A DNA stretch of 64,000 bases, taken from contig NZ_CP100763.1 in the NCBI RefSeq assembly GCF_024296685.1, positions 2,728,001-2,792,000 on the forward strand, written 5' to 3'. Position numbers and translations under genes: made by a program. Position 1 is the stretch's first letter. Each line of letters begins with the position of its first letter. The notes below the pieces were generated by a model that saw only the letters and a list, made by a program, of their open reading frames with translations, was not told the origin of the DNA and ran no database searches. Shown here in pieces: positions 53,864 through 62,417 of this stretch. This DNA is from Natrinema marinum. Lineage in GTDB: Archaea > Halobacteriota > Halobacteria > Halobacteriales > Natrialbaceae.

Positions 53864-56083
53864 GTGCCCGACGACTCGACTCCCGACGACGCCAGCGCGC
53901 CCGATTACCGGCAGCTCTCGTTCGTCGCGCTCGCGGCCGTCGCGCTCGTGCTGGCGGCCGCGTTCACGCCCGGCGTCGCGGTGCCGGCCGGCTCGGAGTC
54001 CAGCAGTGAGACGGACTCGCGCCTCGAGCCCGGCGATTCGGCCGGCGGGGGCGGTGGCGGCGGTGAGGGCGGTGACGGACCGAACGTGGAGTTCGACTGG
54101 CGACGGTTGCTCGAGTTGCTCGACATCGACAGGGGCGACCGTGACACGGAGCAGCCCGACCCCGAAGCGGCCTGTGTCATCAGCTTGGATCGAACGCCGG
54201 TGCCCGGCGGACAGGTGACGGCGACGATCCACTACGAGGGCGAGTTCCTCGACGACGCGCCGGTGTGGTTCGAGGATCGATACGTGGGGCGAACCGACGA
54301 GTACGGGCGAGTGACCGGTACCGTCCCGTACGTCACGAAGATGGAGATTCGAGTCGGCGCAGGCGACGACGTGACGTGTCGAGCCGGAGCGGGCACGGCA
54401 AGCGGAGCGGTCGCCGCCGACGCAAGTGCGAACGGACGGCCGTCCGGGACGACGGCGAGCGCCACCGCGGGGACGCTGGTGGCGGCGCAGGCCGCCGACG
54501 GCATCCTGACGACGCAGTCGACGGCCGAGGACGAGGATGGGGCCGAAAACGCGACCGGCTCGTACGAGGTCACCGGCGAGGTCGAGATCGACGTTCGCGG
54601 CGACCCCTACCCCGGCGAGGAGGTCACCGCTGAGGCGACGATCAAGGGGGTACCGATGCGCGATGCGACCGTCTCCGTCGACGGGACGACGTTCGGTCGG
54701 ACGGACGACGACGGCACGGCGTCGGTGACCGTCCCCGACGACGGCTCCGAGCGGCTCGAACTCGAGGTGACCCGTGGTGACTTCTCGGGGACGAAACGGA
54801 TCGACGTACTCCTGCTCGAGGCGCGGCTCCGGCCCGGCGGACTCGCGCCGATCCCCGGCAGTCCCGGCACCGTCGAGGCCGTAATCGACGGCGAGCCGGT
54901 CGCGAACGCCACCGTCACCGTCGGCGGCGAACGCGCGGGAACGACGGGTGCCGACGGACGACTCCCGGTCGTGTTGCCGCGCGATCCGACGACGACGGTG
55001 ACGGTCCACACGGGCGATCGGACCACAAACCAGACCGCGAGCGTGACGCTCCTGAGTGCCTACGGCGGCCTCGCGGCCCTGACCGCGGTCGTCGTCGCCG
55101 GCCTGGCGGCGTTCGCACACCGCACGCACGGCCGCCGCGGATCGGTCGCCGTCGGCGGCGCTGCCGCGGCGCTGCTCGCGGTGCTCGTCGTCGAGGCGTT
55201 CTACGGATCGTGGGCCGGGCTCGCGGCGCTCGCCGCCGTTTCGCTGCTCGGATTCGGACTCGTCGCCGGGCGGTCCGACGGCGAGCGGCTCCGCGACCGC
55301 GAGTTGCCCTCGATCCGCGGGGCGCTAGACCGGTTCCTGACGTGGCTCGTCGACCGAACGATGTGGCTCGTCGACCGCCTCGAGGTACTGGCCGACCGGG
55401 GACGGGCGCTGGCGGCCGCCGTTCGCGGGTGGCTGAGATCGCTGCCGCGGTCGGCGAGCGGGCTCTGGGCGCGGTTCGCGGACTGGCTACGGACGGTTCC
55501 GGCACGCGTTCGATCGGGACTTCGACGCGCGCTCGTGGTCGCGAGGACGCTCCCGCTCAGAACGGCGGCGGTCGGGCTCGGGGCCGTCGCCCTGCTCGTC
55601 GGCGGCTACGTGCTCGACGGCTTCCGCGGGGCCGCCCTCGTCGCGGGCGGCCTCGCCGTCGCCGGCGTGATCCGCTACCGCTCCGACGAGGCGGAGGCGA
55701 TGGAGGCGGACGAGGACCGCGACGACGGCGAGCCAGCAGCGTCGAAGCCGATAGCGGAGACACCGAACCGAGAGCGGCGACGCTCGTTCCGCGAACTCTG
55801 GCGTGCGTTCGCACGGCGAGTCTCGCCCGGCCGGTGGCGAACGCGCACGCCCGGCGAGATCGAGCGTCGCGCCCTCTCGGAGGGGTACCCCAGCGAGCCG
55901 GTGCGCGAACTGACGACGCTCTTTCGCGAGGTGGAGTACGGCGGCCGACCCCGCTCGAGCGAGCGCCGCGACCGGGCAGCGGCGGCCTACGACGAGATCG
56001 AAGCGGAGCGCGAGCGTGCGGAGACGGCGGACTCGCAGACGACCGAACCGGCGTCCGCGACCGACGGAGGGGAGCGATCGTGA
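53864..56083 (+). CDS. DUF4129 membrane protein
   Basis: A 739-residue protein started at GTG 53864, seven bases after GGAGGTGA. An N-terminal helix (about 17-40) and a Gly-rich, Ser/Glu-rich linker lead to an extracytoplasmic region of beta modules (VTATIHYEGEFLDDAPVWFE; VTAEATIKGVPMRDATVSVD; TVEAVIDGEPVANATVTVGG) like Ig or carboxypeptidase-regulatory repeats. Further membrane segments lie around 395-580. The C-terminal DUF4129 domain (TPGEIERRALSEGYP..LTTLFREVEYGG) lies in the cytoplasm. The DUF4129-DUF58-MoxR layout recalls transglutaminase/MoxR clusters thought to process cell-surface material. Confidence 0.78.
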   Translation: MPDDSTPDDASAPDYRQLSFVALAAVALVLAAAFTPGVAVPAGSESSSETDSRLEPGDSAGGGGGGGEGGDGPNVEFDWRRLLELLDIDRGDRDTEQPDPEAACVISLDRTPVPGGQVTATIHYEGEFLDDAPVWFEDRYVGRTDEYGRVTGTVPYVTKMEIRVGAGDDVTCRAGAGTASGAVAADASANGRPSGTTASATAGTLVAAQAADGILTTQSTAEDEDGAENATGSYEVTGEVEIDVRGDPYPGEEVTAEATIKGVPMRDATVSVDGTTFGRTDDDGTASVTVPDDGSERLELEVTRGDFSGTKRIDVLLLEARLRPGGLAPIPGSPGTVEAVIDGEPVANATVTVGGERAGTTGADGRLPVVLPRDPTTTVTVHTGDRTTNQTASVTLLSAYGGLAALTAVVVAGLAAFAHRTHGRRGSVAVGGAAAALLAVLVVEAFYGSWAGLAALAAVSLLGFGLVAGRSDGERLRDRELPSIRGALDRFLTWLVDRTMWLVDRLEVLADRGRALAAAVRGWLRSLPRSASGLWARFADWLRTVPARVRSGLRRALVVARTLPLRTAAVGLGAVALLVGGYVLDGFRGAALVAGGLAVAGVIRYRSDEAEAMEADEDRDDGEPAASKPIAETPNRERRRSFRELWRAFARRVSPGRWRTRTPGEIERRALSEGYPSEPVRELTTLFREVEYGGRPRSSERRDRAAAAYDEIEAERERAETADSQTTEPASATDGGERS

Positions 56084-56919
56084 GGCCCCGTCGAACGACG
56101 ATCGTCGCCCTGTTCGGGCTGGCGCTCGTCGCGATCGGGACCGGTCTGGGAGTCGTCCAGCCCGGCGACTCCGGGGGTGCCGGCGGGCTCGTCGCCCTGC
56201 TCGTCCTCGTCGCGCTCGGTCTTGGCTTTCAGACGGTCCGCGGCTCGCTCGACGGGACCGCCGACGCACCGACCGTTCCGTGGGCGGGCGACGACGCCTT
56301 CGCGACCCCCGCGCCCGAGCGGACCGACCGCAAGCCCCCGCTCTCGAGCGACGACCTCGCCGGGCTGATCGAGACGGCCGGCGAGCGGGCCCGAGACGAG
56401 GAGAGCGTCGACGAGGGACTCGAGGCGGTCCGCCCCGCGCTCCGAGAGACGCTGATCGACGCGCTCGAGCAGGGCGGGCGCTCGCGATCGGAGGTCGAGG
56501 CGGCGCTCACGGACGGGAGCTGGACCGACGACCGGGTCGCCGCGAGCGTCCTCGCGGCCGACGTGGCGCCGCCGAATCGCTCGTTTCGCGAGCGGGTTCG
56601 CGTCTGGCTCTCGCCCGAGCGCGTCGTCCGCCAGCGGGCCCGACGGGCCACCGACGCGGTCGCCGCGGCCGCAGACGATGCGCTGCCGACGGTCCCAGGC
56701 CAGACCGCGCCTCGAACCGTACCGGTCGTCCGGCCCACTCTCGAGGACCTCCAGCGTGGCGCGGACGGGCGGCTCCAGCGCGCGGTCGATCCGCGGGCGA
56801 TCGCCCGCGGACCGCAGCCGCGCCGGCCGCAGGTCGGCGACGAACTCGGGGATGCCGAATCGGACGGAACGGACGGGCGAGACTATCGCGCCGAGATCAC
56901 GGAGGAGACCGGCGCGTGA
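56080..56919 (+). CDS. small membrane protein of the DUF58/MoxR cluster (DUF7269-like)
   Basis: A 279-residue protein starting at the GTG at 56080 that overlaps the previous stop (GTGA). Two membrane helices (about 9-28 and 36-54) precede a long acidic cytoplasmic part with DRKPPLSSDDLAGLIETAG and DRVAASVLAADVAPPNRSFRE. It matches the small partner gene seen between DUF4129 and DUF58 genes in haloarchaea. The function is unknown. Confidence 0.7.
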   Translation: MRPRRTTIVALFGLALVAIGTGLGVVQPGDSGGAGGLVALLVLVALGLGFQTVRGSLDGTADAPTVPWAGDDAFATPAPERTDRKPPLSSDDLAGLIETAGERARDEESVDEGLEAVRPALRETLIDALEQGGRSRSEVEAALTDGSWTDDRVAASVLAADVAPPNRSFRERVRVWLSPERVVRQRARRATDAVAAAADDALPTVPGQTAPRTVPVVRPTLEDLQRGADGRLQRAVDPRAIARGPQPRRPQVGDELGDAESDGTDGRDYRAEITEETGA

Positions 56920-58367
56920 GCCGTCGACAGCGACGCTGGCGGGGTGCCATCGCGGCGACGATCGCCCTCGCGGTCGTCGGATTCGTCGGCAACGCGCCGG
57001 CCCTGCTGCTCGGGTCGATCGTTCCGCTCGCGTTCGTCGCCTACGGGTCGCTGTCCCGCGTTCGGGACCCCGAGGGGCTCGTCGCGACCAGGACGGTCGC
57101 GCCGACGCCCGCGCCGCCGGGCCGCCCTGTGACCGTCACCCTCGAGGTGACAAACGACGGCGACCGGACGCTGACCGACGTTCGACTCGCCGACGGCGTC
57201 CCCAGAGCGCTGGCCGTCCTCGAGGGGACGCCGCGGGCCGGCGTGACGCTCGAGCCCGGCGAGAGCCACAGCGTGACGTACCTCGTCGTGGCCCGGCGCG
57301 GGGAGTACGACTTCGACCCGCCGGAGTGTCGGCTCCGGGGGCTCGGGGCGAGCGCGGTGGCGACGGTCTCACTGCCGGTGTCGGGCGACCGGTCGCTCGT
57401 CTGCCGACTCGATGCCGACGCGCCGCCGATCGAGGAGGACGGGGCCGGCCACACCGGCCAGTTCACCGCTGATGACCCCGGCGACGGCGTCTCGTTTCAC
57501 TCGACCCGGGAGTACCGCCCCGACGACCCCGCCGACCGGATCGACTGGCGACACTACGCGAAACGCGGGACGCTCGCGACGGTCAACTACGAGCGACAGG
57601 TGTCGGCGACCGTCGTGCTGGTCGTCGACGCGCGCGCGGCGAACCGCGTCGTCGCCGGCCGCGGGCGGCCAACTGGCGTCGAACTCGAGGCCTACGCCGC
57701 GACGCACGCGCTGACCGACCTGCTGCAATCGGGCCACGACGTCGGCGTCGCCGTGATCGGCCTCGACGGCCCCGGCCCCGCGGGCTGTCACTGGCTCGAG
57801 CCGGCCAGCGGGCGCGACCAGCGGACGCGCGGGCTCGAACTGCTCCGGACGGCGGCCGACGGCGATTCGGCGGCCGACAGCCGGCCGAATCAGACGCGGG
57901 CGGACGCCCGACGGACGGAGGCACAGGTCCGCAAAGTGCTCGAGCTCGTCCCGCCGAACGCACAGCTCGCCCTGTTTACGGCCGCCCTCGACGGGGCCCC
58001 GGTCGACGCGGTCGAGACCTGGCGCGGCGCGGGGCTACCGGTCGCGGTCTGCTCGCCCGATATCGTCCCCGAAAACACCGTCAGCGGTCAGTACGAGCAG
58101 GTGCGACGACGGACGCGACTGGCGCGCTGTCAGGCCGCCGGCGCTCGCACGGTCGACTGGCGGCGGGGGACGCCGCTGCCGCTGGTCATCGAGCACGCCT
58201 TCGCCGCCGACGCGCGGCTCTCGAACACGCGGCTCCTCGGTGGCGGCGGGTCGGCGAACGACGGCGGCGGACCGGACGAGGACGGAGCGGCGGGAGGCGA
58301 ACACGACGAACGCGCCGAACGAGACCCCCAGACCGGGCGGCGGACGCGGCCGGGAGGTGACGACTAG
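56916..58367 (+). CDS. DUF58 protein
   Basis: A 483-residue protein starting at the GTG overlapping the previous stop. Two N-terminal membrane helices, a beta domain (VTVTLEVTNDGDRTLTDVRL), then the DUF58 core STREYRPDDPADRIDWRHYAKR near 195-216, followed by a VWA-like fold (VVLVVDARAANR). DUF58 proteins act with MoxR chaperones, probably as scaffolds for other factors. The tail is Gly/Glu-rich. Confidence 0.85.
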   Translation: MSRRQRRWRGAIAATIALAVVGFVGNAPALLLGSIVPLAFVAYGSLSRVRDPEGLVATRTVAPTPAPPGRPVTVTLEVTNDGDRTLTDVRLADGVPRALAVLEGTPRAGVTLEPGESHSVTYLVVARRGEYDFDPPECRLRGLGASAVATVSLPVSGDRSLVCRLDADAPPIEEDGAGHTGQFTADDPGDGVSFHSTREYRPDDPADRIDWRHYAKRGTLATVNYERQVSATVVLVVDARAANRVVAGRGRPTGVELEAYAATHALTDLLQSGHDVGVAVIGLDGPGPAGCHWLEPASGRDQRTRGLELLRTAADGDSAADSRPNQTRADARRTEAQVRKVLELVPPNAQLALFTAALDGAPVDAVETWRGAGLPVAVCSPDIVPENTVSGQYEQVRRRTRLARCQAAGARTVDWRRGTPLPLVIEHAFAADARLSNTRLLGGGGSANDGGGPDEDGAAGGEHDERAERDPQTGRRTRPGGDD

Positions 58368-59822
58368 ATGTCGCTGGCCGGCGGCCCCCGCCTCGATCGG
58401 CCGTCCGCGATCGGCGACGAGGGGCGGGCGCGTGCGACGAGTCTCTGGATCGCCACGCTGGCCGTCGTCGCCGCCGTCGGGCTCGTCGGCGTCGCGATCG
58501 GCGAGCCGTCGCTGCTGCCGACGCTTGGCCTGGTCGTCGGGCTGACGGTCGCGGGCGTCGGGCTGCTCGAGCGCCACGGGTTCGTCGAGCAACTCGTCGC
58601 CCACGCGTTCCTGTTGACGGTCGGGACGGCGTTCTCGCTGATCGTCCTCGCGGCTCCGCTCGTCGCCGGGCCGGGGCTCGCGGTGAGCGGGTGTGCGCTG
58701 GCGCTGGCCGGGACCGGGGCCGCCTGGGCCGATATCGGCGGCGAGAAGCTGAAAACCGCCGCGACGGGGAGCGTGCTCGGCTACGTCTCGATGCTGGCCT
58801 CGAGCGCGGCGGTAACGGTGCTGCTCGCGTTCGGCTATCTCGCCACGGCGGTGGTGGGCAGAATCACCGGCGTCTCGAGCCCGATCGGGTCGCTCACCGG
58901 CTTCCTGATAGTCGGGGCCGGAACCGCCGTCGTCGTCCGACTGTCGCTGCGGTGGCTCCCGATCGTGGCGTTGACCCCCCGGGATCGGCGGCCGGCGGTC
59001 GAACGGCGGCTCGCGTCCGTCCGGCGATATCTGACGTGGACGATCTCGGGGGCGGTCGTCGCGGTCATCGCCCTCTCCGGCCTCGTACTCGGGGGCGCGA
59101 CGGCCAGGCTGTCGGCCCGGCAGCCGGCGCTTTCGGGCGGGCTCGAGGTGCTGTCCTCGCCGATCGTCGTCTGGCCGATCGTCGCGGTCGGCGCGGTAAG
59201 CGCCGCCGCCGGCGTGATCGCGCTCGTCCTGCGACGGCTCACGCGGGAGGCCGATGCCGACGCGACGCGCCGGACCGCCGCGATCGTCGTCGGCGTCGGA
59301 CTTTCGCTGCCGTTCCTGCTCGGGGTGGTGCTCCTGATCGCCAGTAACGGGGTCGTCGTCGGCCCGGTCCTCCTCGCGGGAGCGCTGCTGATCCCCTTGC
59401 TGGTCGGACCACTGGCGGCCGCGTTCGTGTTCGGCAGCGGCGCCGTCTGTACCGCCGTGGGACTGCTCCCCGCGCGGGCGACCGGACCGACGATCGCCGC
59501 GACGGGGCTGGTCGTCGCCGCGATCGGCGTCGAGAGCGTGCGACCGCTCCTCGCGTTTGGCTGTATCGCGGCCGCGGTGCTCGTCTGGGACCTCTCGACG
59601 TTCGGACTCGGGGTGACGGCCGAACTCGGTCACGTACCCGAGACTCGTCGGCTCGAACTGTTCCACGGGGCCATCGCCGTCGGCGTCGGCGTCGCCGCCG
59701 TGGCGGTCGTGGCCGGCCTCGCAGGGGTCGGACGCGGCGTTTTCGGGGGTGGGGGTGCGGCCGGCGCCGCGCTCGTCGTCGTGTTGGGCGTGTTGCTCCT
59801 GTTGGTTCCCCTCCGCGGCTAG
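58368..59822 (+). CDS. multi-spanning membrane protein of the cluster
   Basis: A 484-residue protein starting directly after the DUF58 stop. It has about 12 membrane helices, with only short loops, and matches the polytopic member of the haloarchaeal DUF58/MoxR cluster (DUF7519-like). No transport motifs are visible. The function is unknown; it may be the membrane anchor of the complex. Confidence 0.7.
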   Translation: MSLAGGPRLDRPSAIGDEGRARATSLWIATLAVVAAVGLVGVAIGEPSLLPTLGLVVGLTVAGVGLLERHGFVEQLVAHAFLLTVGTAFSLIVLAAPLVAGPGLAVSGCALALAGTGAAWADIGGEKLKTAATGSVLGYVSMLASSAAVTVLLAFGYLATAVVGRITGVSSPIGSLTGFLIVGAGTAVVVRLSLRWLPIVALTPRDRRPAVERRLASVRRYLTWTISGAVVAVIALSGLVLGGATARLSARQPALSGGLEVLSSPIVVWPIVAVGAVSAAAGVIALVLRRLTREADADATRRTAAIVVGVGLSLPFLLGVVLLIASNGVVVGPVLLAGALLIPLLVGPLAAAFVFGSGAVCTAVGLLPARATGPTIAATGLVVAAIGVESVRPLLAFGCIAAAVLVWDLSTFGLGVTAELGHVPETRRLELFHGAIAVGVGVAAVAVVAGLAGVGRGVFGGGGAAGAALVVVLGVLLLLVPLRG

Positions 59823-59884
59823 CCGGTCGCGACCCGGACAGGCGAGAGGGGAGGCTTCTTGGTCATCTAGCGTCACTGTCGTGT

Positions 59885-60976
59885 ATGGACGAGACGAACG
59901 CGACGCCCGACGACGCCGCACGCACCGTCCGGCGGGTCGTCGAACGCATCGAGGAAGCGGCGGTGGTCGACCGCACGGTCCTCCACACGCTGCTTTCCGC
60001 CGTGCTCGCCCGCGGCCACGTCCTGCTCGAGGACGTGCCGGGGACGGGGAAGACGGTCACCGCTCGAGTGATCGCCGAGTCGATGGGGCTCGAGTTCAAG
60101 CGGATCCAGTTCACGCCCGACCTGTTGCCCTCGGACGTGACCGGCTCGATGATCTACGACGAGCAAGCCGGCGAGTTCGAGTTCGCTCAGGGGCCGGTGT
60201 TCACGAACGTCGTGCTGGCCGACGAGATCAACCGCGCGCCGCCGAAAACGCAGGCGGCGCTGCTCGAGGCGATGGAGGAACGCCAGGTCAGCGTCGACGG
60301 CACGACCTACGAGCTGCCCGAGCCGTTCGTCGTCGTCGCGACCCAGAACCCGATCGAACAGGAGGGGACGTTCCGCCTCCCCGAGGCCCAGCGCGACCGC
60401 TTCAGCGTCAAGACCTCGCTCGGCTATCCCGACCGCGACGGCGAACTGGGGCTACTCGAGCGGCGGGCGAACCGGCGGTCGCTCTCGCCGAGCGTCGAGC
60501 CGGTCGCGAGCCGGCAGGCGGTCACGACGCTTCAGGATCTGACGGAGGACGTCACCGTCGACGAGAAGGTCCGGGGCTACATCGTCGACCTCGCGCGGCA
60601 GACGCGGGCCGACCGGCGAGCCGACACCGGCGTCTCGCCGCGGGGCGTCCAGCGGGTGTTCGAAGCGGCCCGCGCCGCCGCGCTGATCGACGGCCGGTCG
60701 TACGTCACCCCGGACGACGTCAAACGCCTCGCCCGGCCGACGATGGCCCACCGGATCGTCCTCACCACCGAGGCGACCGTCGAGGGCGTCGAGCCGAGCG
60801 CCATCGTCCGCCACGCGGTCAACGCCGTCGACGTGCCGGCGGTCGCGCCCGGACGCGACGAGCCCGAACCCGAGTCGGACGCCGAATCGGAGACGGACCA
60901 CGAGCCGAAACTCGAGGACGCGTCCGACGACGCCACCGAACCCGGAGCCGACTCCGCCTCGCCTCGAAATCGGTAA
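59885..60976 (+). CDS. MoxR-type AAA+ ATPase
   Basis: A 363-residue AAA+ protein with Walker A DVPGTGKT near 49-56, Walker B VVLADEINRAPPKTQ, sensor-1 VVATQNP and the C-terminal lid (GVSPRGVQRVFEAARAA). An acidic tail of ~45 residues follows. MoxR ATPases work as chaperones that assemble metal- or cofactor-bearing complexes together with VWA/DUF58 partners, which are upstream here. It closes the cluster; the five genes form one unit. Confidence 0.9.
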   Translation: MDETNATPDDAARTVRRVVERIEEAAVVDRTVLHTLLSAVLARGHVLLEDVPGTGKTVTARVIAESMGLEFKRIQFTPDLLPSDVTGSMIYDEQAGEFEFAQGPVFTNVVLADEINRAPPKTQAALLEAMEERQVSVDGTTYELPEPFVVVATQNPIEQEGTFRLPEAQRDRFSVKTSLGYPDRDGELGLLERRANRRSLSPSVEPVASRQAVTTLQDLTEDVTVDEKVRGYIVDLARQTRADRRADTGVSPRGVQRVFEAARAAALIDGRSYVTPDDVKRLARPTMAHRIVLTTEATVEGVEPSAIVRHAVNAVDVPAVAPGRDEPEPESDAESETDHEPKLEDASDDATEPGADSASPRNR

Positions 60977-60989
60977 CGGTCGACGCGAC

Positions 60990-62150
60990 TCAGCGCTCGT
61001 CGGCGGGCGTCCACTCGCGGTCCGTCGCCCCGACGTATCGGGAGTCGGGACGGACCAGTCTGTTGTCCGCGCGCTGCTCGAGGCAGTGGGCCATCCAGCC
61101 GGCGACCCGCGAAACGGCGAACGTTGCGGTGAACAGCTCCTTCGGAATCCCGACGCCGTCGAGCAAGGCGGCGGTGTAGAACTCGACGTTGGTGTCCAGT
61201 CGGCGGTCCGGGCTGTGGTCGGCTAACGCCTCGACGGCGACGGCCTCGAACTCGCGGACGGTCTCGAAGAAGTCGCCGTCGGCCGACTCGGCGTAGAGGC
61301 GTTCCGCAGCCGACTCGAGGACCGACGCTCGCGGATCGCGGACGCGGTAGACGCGGTGGCCAAAGCCCATCAGCCGCTCGCCGGCCGCCAGCTTGCCTTT
61401 GACGTAGCCGGCCGGATCGCCGAGTTCGTGGACATCCCGCAACATCTCGAGGACCGGGCCCGGCGCGCCGCCGTGGAGCGGCCCCTTGAGCGAGCCGACC
61501 GCGGCGGTGGCCGCGGAGACGAGGTCCGACTCGGTCGAGACGACGGTTCTGGCGGTGAACGTCGAGGCGTTGACGCCGTGGTCGACGACGGTGGAGAGGT
61601 AGGTCTCGAGCCCGCGAACCGCCGCGTCGTCGGGCTCGTCGCCGGTCAGCATGTGGAGGTAGTTCGCTGCGTGACCGAGGTCGTCACGGGGCTCGACGGG
61701 GGTGGCTCCCTGCCGGTAGCGCCAGTAGGTCGCGACGATGGTCGGGACGACGGCGACGAGGCGCCGGGCGAGGGCCTCCGAATCATCGGCTCCGGCAGCG
61801 TTGGCCGCGGAGGCATCGCCCTCAGGGCCGAGATTCGCCGCCGCGATACCCATCCGCAGGGCGTCCATCGCGGGTGTTTCCTCCGCGGCGGCGCGCCGGA
61901 GCACTGCACAGACCTCGTCGGGGAGGTCGCGACGGCTCGCGAGGTCGGCCCGGAACGCGGCCAGTTCGTCGGCCGTCGGCAGCCGGTCGTGTAACAGGAG
62001 AAAGACGCTCTCCTCGTAGGTCGCGTTGGTCGCGAGGTCCGCGATCGGAAACCCGCAGACGACCAGTTCACCGTTCTCTCCGTCGATGTGGCTCAGTCTC
62101 GTCTCCGCGACGGTGATCCCCTCGAGTCCGGGGTGGATCGACTCGTTCAT
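60990..62150 (-). CDS. citrate synthase-family protein
   Basis: A 386-residue protein with the citrate synthase fold. The motifs GPLHGG (His226) and GFGHRVYR (His265) are intact, but the third catalytic residue, Asp in NVDF, is Glu323 (NVEFYTAALL). The family includes citrate and 2-methylcitrate synthases. The Glu may change or weaken activity, and a true citrate synthase probably lies elsewhere. The start is the ATG at 62150. Its closest relative is the next gene, which has the same substitution. Confidence 0.8.
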   Translation of the reverse strand: MNESIHPGLEGITVAETRLSHIDGENGELVVCGFPIADLATNATYEESVFLLLHDRLPTADELAAFRADLASRRDLPDEVCAVLRRAAAEETPAMDALRMGIAAANLGPEGDASAANAAGADDSEALARRLVAVVPTIVATYWRYRQGATPVEPRDDLGHAANYLHMLTGDEPDDAAVRGLETYLSTVVDHGVNASTFTARTVVSTESDLVSAATAAVGSLKGPLHGGAPGPVLEMLRDVHELGDPAGYVKGKLAAGERLMGFGHRVYRVRDPRASVLESAAERLYAESADGDFFETVREFEAVAVEALADHSPDRRLDTNVEFYTAALLDGVGIPKELFTATFAVSRVAGWMAHCLEQRADNRLVRPDSRYVGATDREWTPADER

Positions 62151-62417
62151 AGCCGGACGAAGGGCCGACGTAAATGTAAGCGCTTGGAGCAATCTCGTTC
62201 CCCTCGAGCCGCCGGAGGCGGAATCTCTCGCCGACAGTATCGCCCGAACTGCCGGAACGCTCTCGTCGAAGCGATCGGCAGTAGCCCACGATAGCGGCGT
62301 CGTTGCGGGGATTTGGGGCCGTTCGGGAGGATCACCGCTTCCAGCGATCGGGCCGAAATCGGCCGACGCTATCGGGGAACGCAGTTTCTCCCCGCCCGCC
62401 GACCCGTCCGACGGCGG

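Noticed and set aside
58035-59921. Long leftward open frame opposite the membrane protein and DUF58 gene
   Set aside because: Antisense shadow; product is a repetitive Arg/Asp/Gly/Glu string with no fold.
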